Part shown: piece by piece, positions 10,624 to 21,767 of the stretch | Numbering within the stretch: position 1 is the first letter of the stretch | Layout: the number at the start of each line of letters is the position of its first letter | Assembly: GCA_036429605.1 (NCBI GenBank) | Contig: JAVFKD010000004.1 | Span: forward strand, 4,278,001-4,342,000 | DNA from: Cladobotryum mycophilum | Lineage: Eukaryota > Ascomycota > Sordariomycetes > Hypocreales > Hypocreaceae | Length of the DNA stretch: 64,000 nt | Direction: 5' to 3' | The notes under the pieces: model-generated | What the model was told of the DNA's origin: nothing | Databases searched by the model: none | Seen by the model: only the letters and a program-made list of their open reading frames with translations | Position numbers and translations under genes: made by a program

Positions 10624-12775
10624 GATGATGGGGGGTTTTTGAAGTTGTTGGAAGTAAGTTGTCAAGGTTGAATCAATGATTGAGATGTGGTTTTTTTTGT
10701 TGCTGTTGTCTCTTGATTGTGATTGTGTGATGAGTGTGATGATGATGATGATTCAATGTTTAAAAGTTGATTCTTGTCTCGACTTATATCTTCTTCTGCT
10801 CATTCTGCCAAGACTACCCTTACAAGAGCTATTCTTTGCCCTCATCCGCACAATCACCGTTGCACTCGCGTCTTCGCCCGTTCCGCGCCATCTGACGCAA
10901 GCGCGATGACCATGGGCCGGGCGCGGACGATTCGTCTCCCAATCGATCGAGGCATCCCTCCGTTGCAGACGGAGAGACAACCGAGAGCGAGTGTGTGTGT
11001 GTGGCCTTGGGGCTTGTCAACGTGTGTACGCTCCTCCCTTAGTCATCGAGAGAGCGAACACGCGTTGTAGCGAGCTTACGTTTGCTGGTTGCTGCAGTGG
11101 TGGTGGCACCGTCGTATCAAGCATGATCCATGTCAGCAGTGTGAGTGTGAGTGAGTGTCAAAGTGTGCCAAGCTTGATGGCGAGTGAGGAAGAAAGGCGA
11201 AGACGCGAGTACCGAAACGCGGGGGACGGGAGAATCCGCACTGTCTTGGTGAGCACATGGAGTCTTCTCCGTCATTTGATTGGTTTATTTGTTTGCATCA
11301 TAGTCCTCTGATTGGCCGTGACCTCGATCTGGTCATTCACTGTATCCGGACATTGCTGATGCAAGTAATTTGAGATCCTTTTTTATTGTTGGATCTGATA
11401 TTGAGGAAGATGTCGTCCACTTTTCTGCACGTCAAGCCTTATGGTGTGTGTCTTTTACATGGTGAAACTTTTCAACATCATCAATATCTTGACTCGTGAT
11501 ATTTTCAGCATCATCAGACTTAAATCATAATGTAGAGAAATAGTTTCAGCCACTTCCTCGACGTCTGACCTGCTGCGCCGACAGATGACGGAAGACCCTC
11601 CGTCGAAGCCGAATTGCTACCCCAAAGTCTCAAGTCTCAGTCAACTCAAGGGCAACGCAAAGCCAAAGCCAAAGCCACTACATGAATCACACTCAATGTC
11701 TTGGCTCGGTACTCTGTAATAAGCTTAGTCTCTTCGTTCCATTCACGAGCTCAGGCCGGGTTAACTACCTCCACTCTACTCCACTATGCTGTATGTACGC
11801 AGTGCCTCCCTTGAACACAAATGACAAAGGTAATTCGTCTTCAACATCTTCATCCCTTTGAGGACCCGATTTATTTACTTCGTCTGCATGCATGCGTGCG
11901 TGCATACTCCGTAGTCTCCGTCAACTTTATTCTTCCCTTGCCCATCCTAATCCCCTTTGAATTTCGGCCCCTTTGCCCCATACGAATAATAGATCCATAT
12001 ATACATACCCATAAGCTGACGTCCATGCTCGTTCCCCACAGGAACTTGCTCGTGCTGCTCTGAAAAAAATGGGTTATTAGCCAACCAGCGACCCAACACG
12101 ATACCCATTGTCAATCTCATTCTGGTATTGTCCGACGATCCTTTATTCAGCCCAGACCACCCGAGATAGGCAGCTGTGCCTACTGTGGGAACGAACAAGC
12201 TTTGAGCCTGGACTTTTGCATTTAATGTTTTCGTATCCCGAGCCGGGCCATGCATTGACTTTTTTTCATTTCATTTTTAACTCTCTTCATTCATCTGTCA
12301 GTCTTGTTGTAGCGCATTTTAGGAACTTTGTTGTGCTAAGCTTTTCCCATCACCTGGTGTTGCGCGCCATATTCACTTACACTCAATCCGAGGTGGCCAC
12401 CATCGCAATCATCCCAAACTCTACGACCAATTCACTTTTCACCAAGATCCGAATAGACGCAAAATGAAAGTCTCATATCGATTCACCGAGTTTCTCCATT
12501 TCGACATTGCATACTAGCGTCGCTATATATATCCCCCTCGTCGCCCTCGGATCCAATTTTCGACTCTTCATCCATCATCTTCATCACTCTGTCACAACAA
12601 ACAGCAAAGTTGCTTCTCGATTCAATCTAGTTGACAATTCACTTTTTTTTTGGATACCATCATACCGATAATCATCACATCAACGATAGCATCTATTTGC
12701 TCTATCAAAAATCTACCTTATTGGGAATTGCATCTTGAATACTTGCTTCAATAGCTTTCACGACCACACTCCAAA
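10624..12775. other. Long intergenic region between divergent genes
   Basis: Separates the minus-strand Ysc84-like gene from the plus-strand Ser-rich gene at 12776. Short open frames on both strands show no coding character. The last ~250 bases before 12776 are rich in CATC/TCATC and T runs and probably form promoter and 5' leader. No mobile element or RNA gene was recognised. Confidence 0.45.
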
Positions 12776-13567
12776 ATGCAGCGCTCTTCAACCCTCACGA
12801 GCATTTGCTCGAGCGACATGAGCGACGTGGAAATCCCGCCCGTCTCAAGGTGCGCAAGCCCATCGTTTGATGACATCTCCGAGCCTGCATACCCGCTTGT
12901 TGAGCCTACCTCGGGCACAGGATACACTCCGACACTCATTGTCTGCGAGCATTTCACGGAGGAGCCTGAATCATATGCTGATGAGGACGATGAGTCCATT
13001 GGCTCTTCTTATGCGCTCTCCCGGTGGAGCTGCTCAGACTATGGAGTCCCAGAATTTGAGTCGTACAAGCCTTCAGCTGACACAGAGTCATCATTCGCAA
13101 AGTCATCTTCGGAATCGTCTGTAGAGTCTTCCACAGAATCGTCGGAACCATCTACTCCACGCAGCGGGTCCAGCAATTCTTCTGTCCAAGTGACGGATGA
13201 CGAGGAGCCCTTGTGGGGATTTCTCCATACCTCATCACCGTTCCAGAAGAAGAAGCTGCCTGCCGGAGACTTTCGGCCTCAATATCCTTTCTACCTATCC
13301 ACCAGACCTGCGCAGAATGGCTGGGGCACATCCCCCGTAGTAGCCGCGCCAACATCATCATTCTACACCACCGAGAAGCGTCGCGAGACGTTTTACGCCA
13401 AGAGATCCAACTCCCAGTTCCGTATAATCAAGGAGCTTACCGAAAAGAGGAAGGCATCTAAAGCGCTAGAGGAAGAAGAGGAGGAGGATGAGCCACCTCG
13501 CAAGAAGCAAGAGGTGGAAGCACAACCGTCCATGAAGAATTGGAACTGGAGTATGGCTTTTGATTGA
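12776..13567 (+). CDS. Serine-rich acidic protein of unknown function
   Basis: A single-exon frame of 263 residues from an ATG in good context (ccaaaATGc). The N-terminal half is rich in Ser, Glu and Asp, with a long Ser/Glu stretch near residues 106-135 (SSSESSVESSTESSEPSTPR). The middle has aromatic/proline segments (FQKKKLPAGDFRPQYPFYLS), and the C-terminus has a run of Glu, then PPRKKQ, a possible nuclear signal, and ends WNWSMAFD. No signal peptide, membrane segment or known domain is visible; the protein looks largely disordered. Long 5' and 3' flanks without other genes support an independent transcription unit. Function unknown. Confidence 0.65.
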   Translation: MQRSSTLTSICSSDMSDVEIPPVSRCASPSFDDISEPAYPLVEPTSGTGYTPTLIVCEHFTEEPESYADEDDESIGSSYALSRWSCSDYGVPEFESYKPSADTESSFAKSSSESSVESSTESSEPSTPRSGSSNSSVQVTDDEEPLWGFLHTSSPFQKKKLPAGDFRPQYPFYLSTRPAQNGWGTSPVVAAPTSSFYTTEKRRETFYAKRSNSQFRIIKELTEKRKASKALEEEEEEDEPPRKKQEVEAQPSMKNWNWSMAFD

Positions 13568-14251
13568 ACGGGAATGACACCATTAGAATAAAGCGATTGT
13601 AACAACAGCGATGTATATGTATATATATATTTTACGAGTAATGAATGGCAAACAGCGTTGTATTTTTGTTTATAACCTTTTTTCCTCTTTGTTGGCCTTG
13701 CGCGGGTGACAAGGATTCTCTCTTGCTGAGAATTCTGATGACGCCTTATAATTCTTGCGACTGTTGTAGATACCTACAATTGCTTGGGATTAATACCACA
13801 GGCGTCTTACGGACCTAATACTCTGCCAAATATTGGGAAGAAGATGGGAGTCTAGATCGACACCCTCTCAGTGTAAGCTCAGTGGTTGACGACTCGTGTC
13901 CTTTTTCTGCCGCACGCTGCATCACGAGGGCTAGACAATATCCCTGTCGTAAATGGCAGCTTACTTGTTGTAGCCGCCATCAGCACTTGATGGAAAATGG
14001 GAGGTCATTGCAGCGTTCAATACCCTGCTCATTCATCGTCCTACCCAAGGATCTAGCCTGCTTATGGTGAGGTGACCTTGCAGATATTGCAAGCGTCGTC
14101 GAGGGGTACCCCCACGAGCAATCACACGATGGACATGGGGAGAGGCAAAACTGTTCGGAAGCGGAAAGTGATGTATTAAACCTTTTAAACAAAAGGAAAA
14201 GGGAATGTCTAAACAAAGACCGACATACAATAACTAATTTTCTGTTTGTGC
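13568..14251. other. Convergent intergenic region
   Basis: Lies between the 3' ends of the plus-strand Ser-rich gene and the minus-strand F-box-like gene. It has an AT-rich TATATATATATTTTA stretch at about 13616-13633 just after the Ser-rich gene, suited to 3'-end formation. No gene seen. Confidence 0.45.
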
Positions 14252-15597
14252 TCATATAAAGTTCAGCAGACCAGGGCTCAAACCCGTTAGATTGTGATTA
14301 TTCTTTGCCTGCTCGGCGCGCAACGCTTCAATCGCATCTTGCAGGGTCTCCTCCCTGTCGTACGAGTACCGCTCCTCGTCAATCTCGGGGAGCCCCGCCG
14401 CCACTCTGTTGGCGTTGATGCAGCGCTGCAGAATCTCGACGGCGAGCAGGTCGAGGTCGTCGCGAGCCACGGTCGTCTCGCCCATCGAGAGGCGGTAGTT
14501 GGGGACGACCTCGCGGCCCCGACTTTTGAGCGAGTAGGTGACGGCCTGCAGGAAAACGTCCTGGATGTTGGGCAGCTTGCTCATCTCAAGCAGGGCGTCC
14601 TTCCACGTGCCGGAGCTTAGCCCGGTGCCGTAGAACTGGATTGTGTTGAGCGAGCTTTTGCAGCTGTTGAGGAGGTTGCGCAGGGTATCAAGCGAGAATG
14701 ATATGTTGTTTAGGTGAAGAGTCTTTAGAGGGCGCGAGGTGGGCATGGTGGCTTTGTCGAGGATCACCTGGTTGGGACCGCTAACCTCCAGTGCCGACAG
14801 ATTCTCAGCACACTGTGCGAGCTTAAACATCTCTGACCCATGCGTCTCGGTTGCGGCGTGCCTGACTCTCAGGCTGCGCCAATTCATGACCTTCACGTCC
14901 ATGGTTCGAATGCGGCTAAAGGCCTCCTTGGCCGAGGCGGGCAATTGGCCGCCCTCGGAGAAGAACAGGGAGAAATCGGTGGCGAAGGGGAGAGCCACAG
15001 TCAGTTCCTGCAACCGCGGGAGGTTTGCACTCGCCAGCGCGGTAAGGACGCCGCCGATGACAATCCGTTTTGTCACATCGGCAAGAAATTCCCTTTGACT
15101 GATGTCGATGCTCAGAGTCCTCAGGTTGGGAAGCCGTTCTAGGTACGTTGGCAGGTGTTCGGCGAGGTGCTGTGCGTATATGAGACTGTTCTCCCCGCTC
15201 GATGAGAAATGGATGCCGAGGACGAGACTGCGAACGCACGAGGCATAAGGGCTGAGCGACATGTCACCCAACCTCGTTAATCGCGTGAGGCAATGATCCC
15301 TGTCGCACGATGCGGCGATTTTCCGGAAGAGCAGTTCTGATGCGACCTGGCAGAATGCCTTGTTGACCAGACGCAGGTTGCCCAATCTTTGGTTGCATGT
15401 TCGAATCTCTATTCTGCACAAGCGATCATATGCTCTTGGAGACTCTGCGGATAGAAATCGGAGGTTGGGAGTTCCAGCGAACTCTGCAATCTGGGGTGGT
15501 TTTGTTAGCTTGTTTGTTGAAGAAACCTTGGTTGCCCGTTGTTGGGTGTTACTCGTGTTGTACTCACAGAGTGGAGAATCTCACTGGGGAGATGCAT
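14252..15597 (-). CDS. F-box-like protein with leucine-rich C-terminal part
   Basis: Probable substrate adaptor of an SCF ubiquitin ligase. Two exons on the minus strand, 15568-15597 (10 codons, MHLPSEILHS) and 14252-15490, joined by a 77-bp GTGAGT...CCAG intron, give 422 residues. The start with LPSEILHS/IAEFAGTPNLRFLSAES resembles the first part of an F-box (LPxEIL...). After it comes LGNLRLVNKAFCQVASELLF, the usual 'LRLVNK..' segment of fungal F-box-like proteins. The rest has regularly spaced leucines (LRTLSIDISQ, LQELTVALPF, LKTLHLNNISF) suggesting irregular leucine-rich repeats. The tiny first exon was chosen because it gives an in-phase join and completes the F-box-like start. Confidence 0.75.
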
Positions 15598-17228
15598 GAT
15601 GAATGACGATGGTGGTGGTGGTGGTGGTGACCGTCGATGAATGATGAGACAAATCGTAGCCCTGCTACTTGATTTAGATAATGTAAGGAGCCCCGAGTGT
15701 AAGTAATGAATCAGGTCAATGGATGAGGAACAAACTGAAGGGAGAGAAGGGAGATGATTTATTTATCTACACAAAGTTAGACAAGCAAAAGGGGAACAAA
15801 AAGCAAATAAATGAGAGAGAGAGGGGGGCCTTGACAAATGCCGTTGCCCTCCCGTCTCCGCATGATACCCAACCAGCCACAACGAACAACACACACCCCG
15901 CACTTTTGCCAAATAATTAAATGTGGAGTTTGGGATCATTTATTGGAAAACCCCTCTCCTCTCCTTGATAAGGCAGAGAGGAGTAATCTCAATGCGAAAA
16001 AACCTGTAGGGATCGGTTGAGATCAGGCAATCTCCATGGAGTTGCACATGTCTTTTCCGTTGTGTAGCAGGCAATAATTGACGTAATATGGATCAATGTC
16101 TCTTCTTCCCCTCTCCCCCTCTCCCCTCCTCTCTTCCCCCTCACATTAAAGTGACTGGAAATGAATTACTCGAATGGGTCTTCCGGACCGTGGCTTGACA
16201 AGGGAGGGTTGGGGTTTTAGACAAGACGCAAGGGAGAGAGAGACGGAGCTGTGGACTGGGCTGGGCTAGGTGGGCACCTTTGCCAAGACGAGAAGAGAAA
16301 AAAGAGAGTTGGCATGGAGAGTCGTGGACTTGAATGAATGGCTGGAAGCTTTAATTGTGATGAACGTCACCGCCATAAACCCCCCTTCATCACACCTCAT
16401 CACACCTTATCACATACGTCTTGTTTCCAGGGACAAACAGGGAAAATGCACACCTTGACTCTCCGGTCCGGTTTCCAGCTCCGACCTGAGTCAATCAAGA
16501 CATGCAGGCTGTTGGTCTCACCACCTTTCTTCTTCTTCCTTCTCACCGAGGAGGGTGATGATCACATTCCTGTCTTTCCCTCCCTTATGACGTGGTTTCC
16601 GTGGTCTTCCCTTTGGTCATGGCATTTTCGTTGACGGATTGTTACATTGACGCCACCGAAAAAGAAAAAAGGTGGTGATTACGACTTTCTTTCTTTATTT
16701 CCTCATGTGTGCCTAATAAGCGAGAAACAGAGACATGGGATATCGTATCCGTATATCCGCGAGATCCGCCAGTGGGATTGGACAAGGGTCAAGCTACCAA
16801 GCACCCGCCCAAGCAAACCAAGTAGCCAAGCACAGAGGTGGCTTGAAGCAACAGGGGGCTCGATAATTTGTATAACAGAGTACGAGTATTACTCATTCAG
16901 CTCGGCGTATGAGACAGGGTAGCTGTTGTACAAATTGAGCGGGAGAATGGGGGAGCTGGAACAACACTCATTCAATTGATAGCCTTGTTTTTTGATTTCT
17001 TTTTCGCTCTTGGTTTGTAATTATCTAAGACATGAATTTGTCAGATTGATCCGAACCCACTTCGGCAGCCCTGGTTCCGAGACTGGACTGGGATGAGGGA
17101 GCCTCCCCCTCCGCTTCACATGTCATCTGGGCGATGTAACCAAATACCTAGGATAGCATAAAACCTAATACGGACATGTCCTATTTTGTGCTATGCCCTA
17201 TTTTGTCATATCTACCCGTTCACTCAAT
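15598..17228. other. Long intergenic region
   Basis: About 1.6 kb upstream of the F-box-like gene and downstream of the unknown minus-strand gene at 17229. It contains CT-rich and GAGA-rich simple sequence (for example 16100-16145) but no supported coding or RNA gene. Confidence 0.45.
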
Positions 17229-18091
17229 TCATGCCTCTTTGCGAGCCTTGAAGATGACAATGCCTTCATCGCAGTCCGCCACCTGAGCCTTTTTAAGCTC
17301 TTTGATGTCTTCTGGGGCAATGTCATTGACGTCCACTTCCACTGGATCTTTCAACGTAGATCCGCCCTTGATCACATATTCATTCTCACCTTCGGTTTCA
17401 CCGTCGGCAAGAAATGCGTCATGGTGGTGATACTCGCTCACCTCGAGCCTCTTGTCCTTGCCCCAGCCCTTGGGCGTGATACGAATGAGCTGGTAGGCAA
17501 ATATGACATCGCCTTCCATGGCAAATCCAATTGCTTTCGTCACCCGCTTCGAGATCCCAGCACGTGCCTCAACACCAGCCTGGGGCACTACCTCCGCCTT
17601 GATTCCTCCGTCGAAGCCCCTCGATGAATCCCTCTTTTCCTCGAACTTGAAGCCCTTGGCAATCTTGAGGCCGGTGATCATGTAGACGGGGCTGCACAAG
17701 ATGCTGTCGAGGCGCATATACTCCCGCACCATCGGGTCGCTGCAGCGAAGTTTGATCTCTTCGGCCGACGGAGCTTGAGGGAGGCACTCCGTGTCAAGTG
17801 AGGCTATATCGAAACTGCGACTTTTCCCCCGGCCATTGGAGGCGCCGACGCCAATCTTGTCGAGAAAGATGGCCCAGAGAGTCAAGTGCGTTTTTCCTTC
17901 ATTCTCGATGGTGAGATGCCAGTCCTTTTGTGTGGATGTTACAGTAGGCGGCGGCGTGTGAGGGTCCCCCTTGTAAGTGGATAATCCGGCTTCAAGGGAT
18001 CTCTGAGGATGCTGCCGATCGCGATGCCCCCGCCTGGCTGGTGTCCCCAGTTGGGTGCCAGAAAATACGTTGGGTTTTTGACGCCAAACAT
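17229..18091 (-). CDS. Conserved fungal protein of unknown function, one apparent frame break
   Basis: The ATG at 18091 opens the frame with MFGVKNPTYFLAPNWGHQP and a segment resembling the start of a family I know only as 'hypothetical' in fungal genomes. After ~40 residues the frame shifts by one base at the C run 17966-17970 (one base missing) and continues to the stop at 17229, ending IVIFKARKEA. With the missing base the locus is a multiple of three, ~287 residues. Recognisable parts are ITGLKIAKGFKFEEKRDSSR, a Gly-rich stretch (KAEVVPQAGVEARAGIS) and DVIFAYQLIRI. No signal peptide or membrane segment. It lies 317 bp downstream of the DUF7580-subtilase gene on the same strand. I cannot assign a function. 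Confidence 0.6.
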
Positions 18092-18408
18092 TCTGGTTAT
18101 CGTTTGGTATGCCAAAGAAAAAAGAATTTGATGGTCTGGTATCAAATGATCGATGCACAATGCTGATGAACACAAATTGTCCCCCTCGCATACTTTTTAT
18201 GAAGAGGGAACTGTATATCAATGTCCACCAACTAGTATAAACAAGATATGTAGCCCGGCGCCGATCATTGGGTATTCTAGAGGCGTAGGATTGCATGCAC
18301 TGCCTGGCGGGGCGACGCTGAGATTGAATGCTCTGTCGCTGTAGCAAATCAAGATCGCCAAACCGTCACCGAACATGCACGTATGCTTCAGCCCCAACCA
18401 GCCGAGCC
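18092..18408. other. Gap between the unknown protein and subtilase genes
   Basis: 317 bp between two minus-strand genes. It would hold the 3' flank of the subtilase gene and the promoter of the unknown gene. No further feature seen. Confidence 0.4.
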
Positions 18409-21376
18409 TCACATTGGTGTCTTATCCAGGGCATACGCAATAGAAGTAAGCGGATCCTGTCCTCTGTCCATGAGCTGCCATGGGGCAATGTATCGCCTGT
18501 CGCTATTCGTGCTTTGGCCCTCGCTCATGATGCTGAAAACGGCCATCATGCCTCTTCTCGTTCGAATAAGGTCCTGTTTCCTTCTTTCTATTTTGTCGTT
18601 TTGAGCAAGCTGTATGATTGCTGCTGCGGTCGCTGCCATTATTGGTGCTGCTATTGAGCATCCCGATTTTTTGAGTCTCATCTCAGGCCAAGTGCATGGC
18701 ACGTCCTGCGCCAAAGTGCCATACTGAACGCCAGGCTTGTGAGTCCACGCAACGGGATCGTATTTGCCAATGAACGACCCGTCGTAATTCGTTCCGCGAA
18801 CAGATATCGTGGATTCCAGAAAGGCCGGAAACAATTCTGGCTGGTTCAGTCCGTCGTTATTTGCGGCGGCGAAGAACAAGATCTTTCCTTGCTTCAGCTG
18901 TTCGGCTTCTGTAATCGCATCGCAAATTGGAGCGATTTGCCGGTTAAACCCAAATGACATGGATATGATATCAACGTCCCATTTCGTAACAGCATGGAGA
19001 ATACCCTGTAAATAATGAGCGTTAGTATGTGCAATGAGATGGTGTAAAAGACGAAAGCTCTTCTGGTACCTCTTGGACGTGACCTGCAGCCCCTGCAAGA
19101 CCAGCGGCATCCTTGGCAACTCGAATTATGTAAATCGTAGCTTCAGAAGCAAGCCTCAGTAAGAGGCAAGCAAGGGCCGTACCATGGCGGCCTCTATCCT
19201 CATCTATGGGCTCGGCTGACTCTCCTGTACAATCATACCATCTATCCTCCAAATCGTCGACGTGGTCAATTCCAGGCCCAGAAAAATACTGGTCGTTTAT
19301 ATCGCATCCAGTATCGAGAATAGCAATCCTGACACTCTCTAGAAAGCTATTCCGAGCCATGCATTGAAGCCTATTTCTGGTTTGATCAAATTTCTCAAGC
19401 CAGGCGGTGCTATTCGTAACCTAGGTAAATAAAGATCAGTAGGCGTCGAGCACATTTAACACCTCAGGGTGAAGCTAACCAATGGACTTGATGCTAGAAA
19501 GGATGCATCTGTAGGACTGGGCTTGACAGCATAATGATTAATCTTCGTTACTTGTCTGATGATCTTTGTTTCTGTCAAAGGGGAGTCTGCTTGAGCGGGT
19601 CTTGATAGGCGAGGAGAATACGGCAACTGAGGAGTCGGTATACTTGTAGATTTTGCTTTTGGCGCCAAATGCTTCTTCGTCTTCTTAAGATGCCCCTGCG
19701 ACATCTTTTCGAGAGGTTTGAGAATTGTTCGATATATACTTGCTCGTATGCTCTCGTCGTCATCCTTATCCCCGTAGTACGCATCAATGCAATTGTTGAC
19801 AATGTTCAGACAGGCTGTGTCAACAAATTTCTCACGTTTCTTGGACTCTTCTCGGCAGAGAGCGTTGAAGAGGGACAGAGTGCCATCTTCATCTTCGGGT
19901 TCTTCGTCTTCTTCAGTAACCTCAATTCTTTGCCAGAATAACTCCCAAAGCAAGGCTCCTAGATAAATAAGAAAAGACTTCATGCTTCTGGTCGGATCAT
20001 TTCCTGTTGAAGCATCACTTGGCACCAATCCTGAAGAGATATATAACTTGATTGGCTGATCACGAACCATCTCAGAACAGGCCATTGTATCTGATGTCCA
20101 AGGATCTTGTAGCAGTGGACTGCCGATGAGATTAAATAATGAGCGGGTAAGGGTAACAGCCAGCGCTAATCGTTCCGATTTCTTCAGTTCCCGTGCCTCA
20201 TTCTCATTCTCATTGGGAATGAGAAGACTGTCGAGAGACTTTGTCGGCGGCTTGGGAACGGTGGCTAGTCGATCTCTGCGTTCGAAAGAAAGACACTCCC
20301 ACAAGCCAACCGGATGCACACGTATGCGCAGGGCTCTTTTGGCTTGATGACCTCTGCTCATTTCACATATCGTGTCGTCTGGTGGCCGCCGACAATTCTC
20401 ATTCCCCCAATGGGACCACTGAATAGCTCGCCAAACATTTGGCCCACAAAGTTGCATCATAGAGTCGACCACGGTCTGTTGCATTTGATCGGTACAACCG
20501 TCCTCTTCAGCCGCTTGAAACCCACTCAAGTGAATCCAAAATGAATGGGGTTTTCGACAAGCTGAACTCGACATGACCCGTGCAATTGCCTTGGTCGTGT
20601 CACAAATTCTCTTGGCAGCGTAAACTTCAGTCAAGTCCTCCTTTTCCTCTTCCAAATGGCTGCCGGAATCGCTGCGATCTCTGTAGAAGACATCCCCAAC
20701 CGTGTCTTCAAAACTAGCCGAATGAGATAGGTAAATGCTGTCCATGGTGGAATTGAAATGCGTTAGCTCGCGCACCAGACGACGATACTGTGCAGCCTCG
20801 TTCCCTCCGGGTCTGATGTATCGTATATACTGAAGAGCCTCTTGCGGTATCTGTTCTGATCCATCAAAACTTGTTGGAGAATTGGAACCGATGATGTGTT
20901 GAAGTGTTTTAAGTCTGCATAGCTGCCCTGACTGTAAGTTGGTCACTGATTAGCATCGCATTGCGAGATTTAATGTACCAAGACTATCGAAGTATAGTGT
21001 AACCAAGAAGATGTAAATTTATCTTATAAAATTGGGAGAAGAGGAAAAGATGACCAACCGATGAGTCGCATATTGAGTTATCCACAAGATTGTCCAGCAC
21101 ATCTAGGACATCCTCCAAGGCGGCAGCGACTTTTGTACAATCATCGTATTGCAATTCATACTCTAGAAAATCTTTTGGAAAAACATGATGGAGCCTTTTA
21201 ACCTCGACGTTCAACTCAGTCGCTAGGTTGTGTAGGACCATAACATCGACGCCTACGGCCGGGTTGCCTCGATCTGGGGCTGGCGGGCACGCATGCTGAA
21301 ATGCAGAAACGGTCGTAAAAAATAGATCAAAATGCTCCTGATTCCAATCCATCTCTAAGATGTCACTAGTCTGCAT
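18409..21376 (-). CDS. DUF7580-like domain fused to a subtilisin (S8) protease
   Basis: Large intracellular fusion protein. Four exons on the minus strand: 21059-21376, 19480-20931, 19070-19420 and 18409-19005, all with in-phase GT-AG introns, give 905 residues. The N-terminal ~590 residues resemble fungal DUF7580/helical regions (for example LALAVTLTRSLFNLIGSPLL near the centre). The C-terminal part is a subtilase with the full triad: Asp ~626 in AILDTGCD, His ~669 in GRHGTALA, Ser ~824 in GCSIAAP, and an oxyanion Asn near 756 (FFAAANNDG). No signal peptide or propeptide, so it is not a secreted protease. Such fusions are seen in fungal NLR-like and incompatibility-type repertoires, so a self/non-self or stress role is possible but is inference. 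It is divergent from the C2H2/pseudokinase gene across 391 bp. The donor GTTGGT of intron 1 is unusual. Confidence 0.8.
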
Positions 21377-21767
21377 TCCAGTGATTAAAGTCGCACGTGC
21401 AAACGAGGTCTAAGGAAAGACAGCCTTTGCTGTCATCCATCGGTCATTTGTCAGAAATGCGGGATGACAACTGAGGCTGAGGCAATGCCACTATGTTCCA
21501 GAACCCAGCTATTGGGCAGTTATTGCTGCCTTAATACTCAGGCTTCGGACAGGAGCGACATGCAGCCTGATATCACTTCCTAAAGCGGGACACCGATGTG
21601 TGCTAATGGTGAAATGCTGAAAGCGTTCCGTAACCTTTGTCTTGCTTAATATCCAATTCCTTGGCCAGAATGGCTGTCATCGATTAATCAAACCTCTCAT
21701 CTAGCTTAAGTACTGCGTCAAGGTCTTTTGAATGCGGAGCCACGCTCCCGCAACGCCTGTGAACAAA
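21377..21767. promoter_or_regulatory. Divergent promoter region
   Basis: 391 bp separate the start codons of the minus-strand DUF7580-subtilase gene and the plus-strand zinc-finger/pseudokinase gene. The arrangement suggests a shared bidirectional promoter. No clear operator was recognised. Confidence 0.4.
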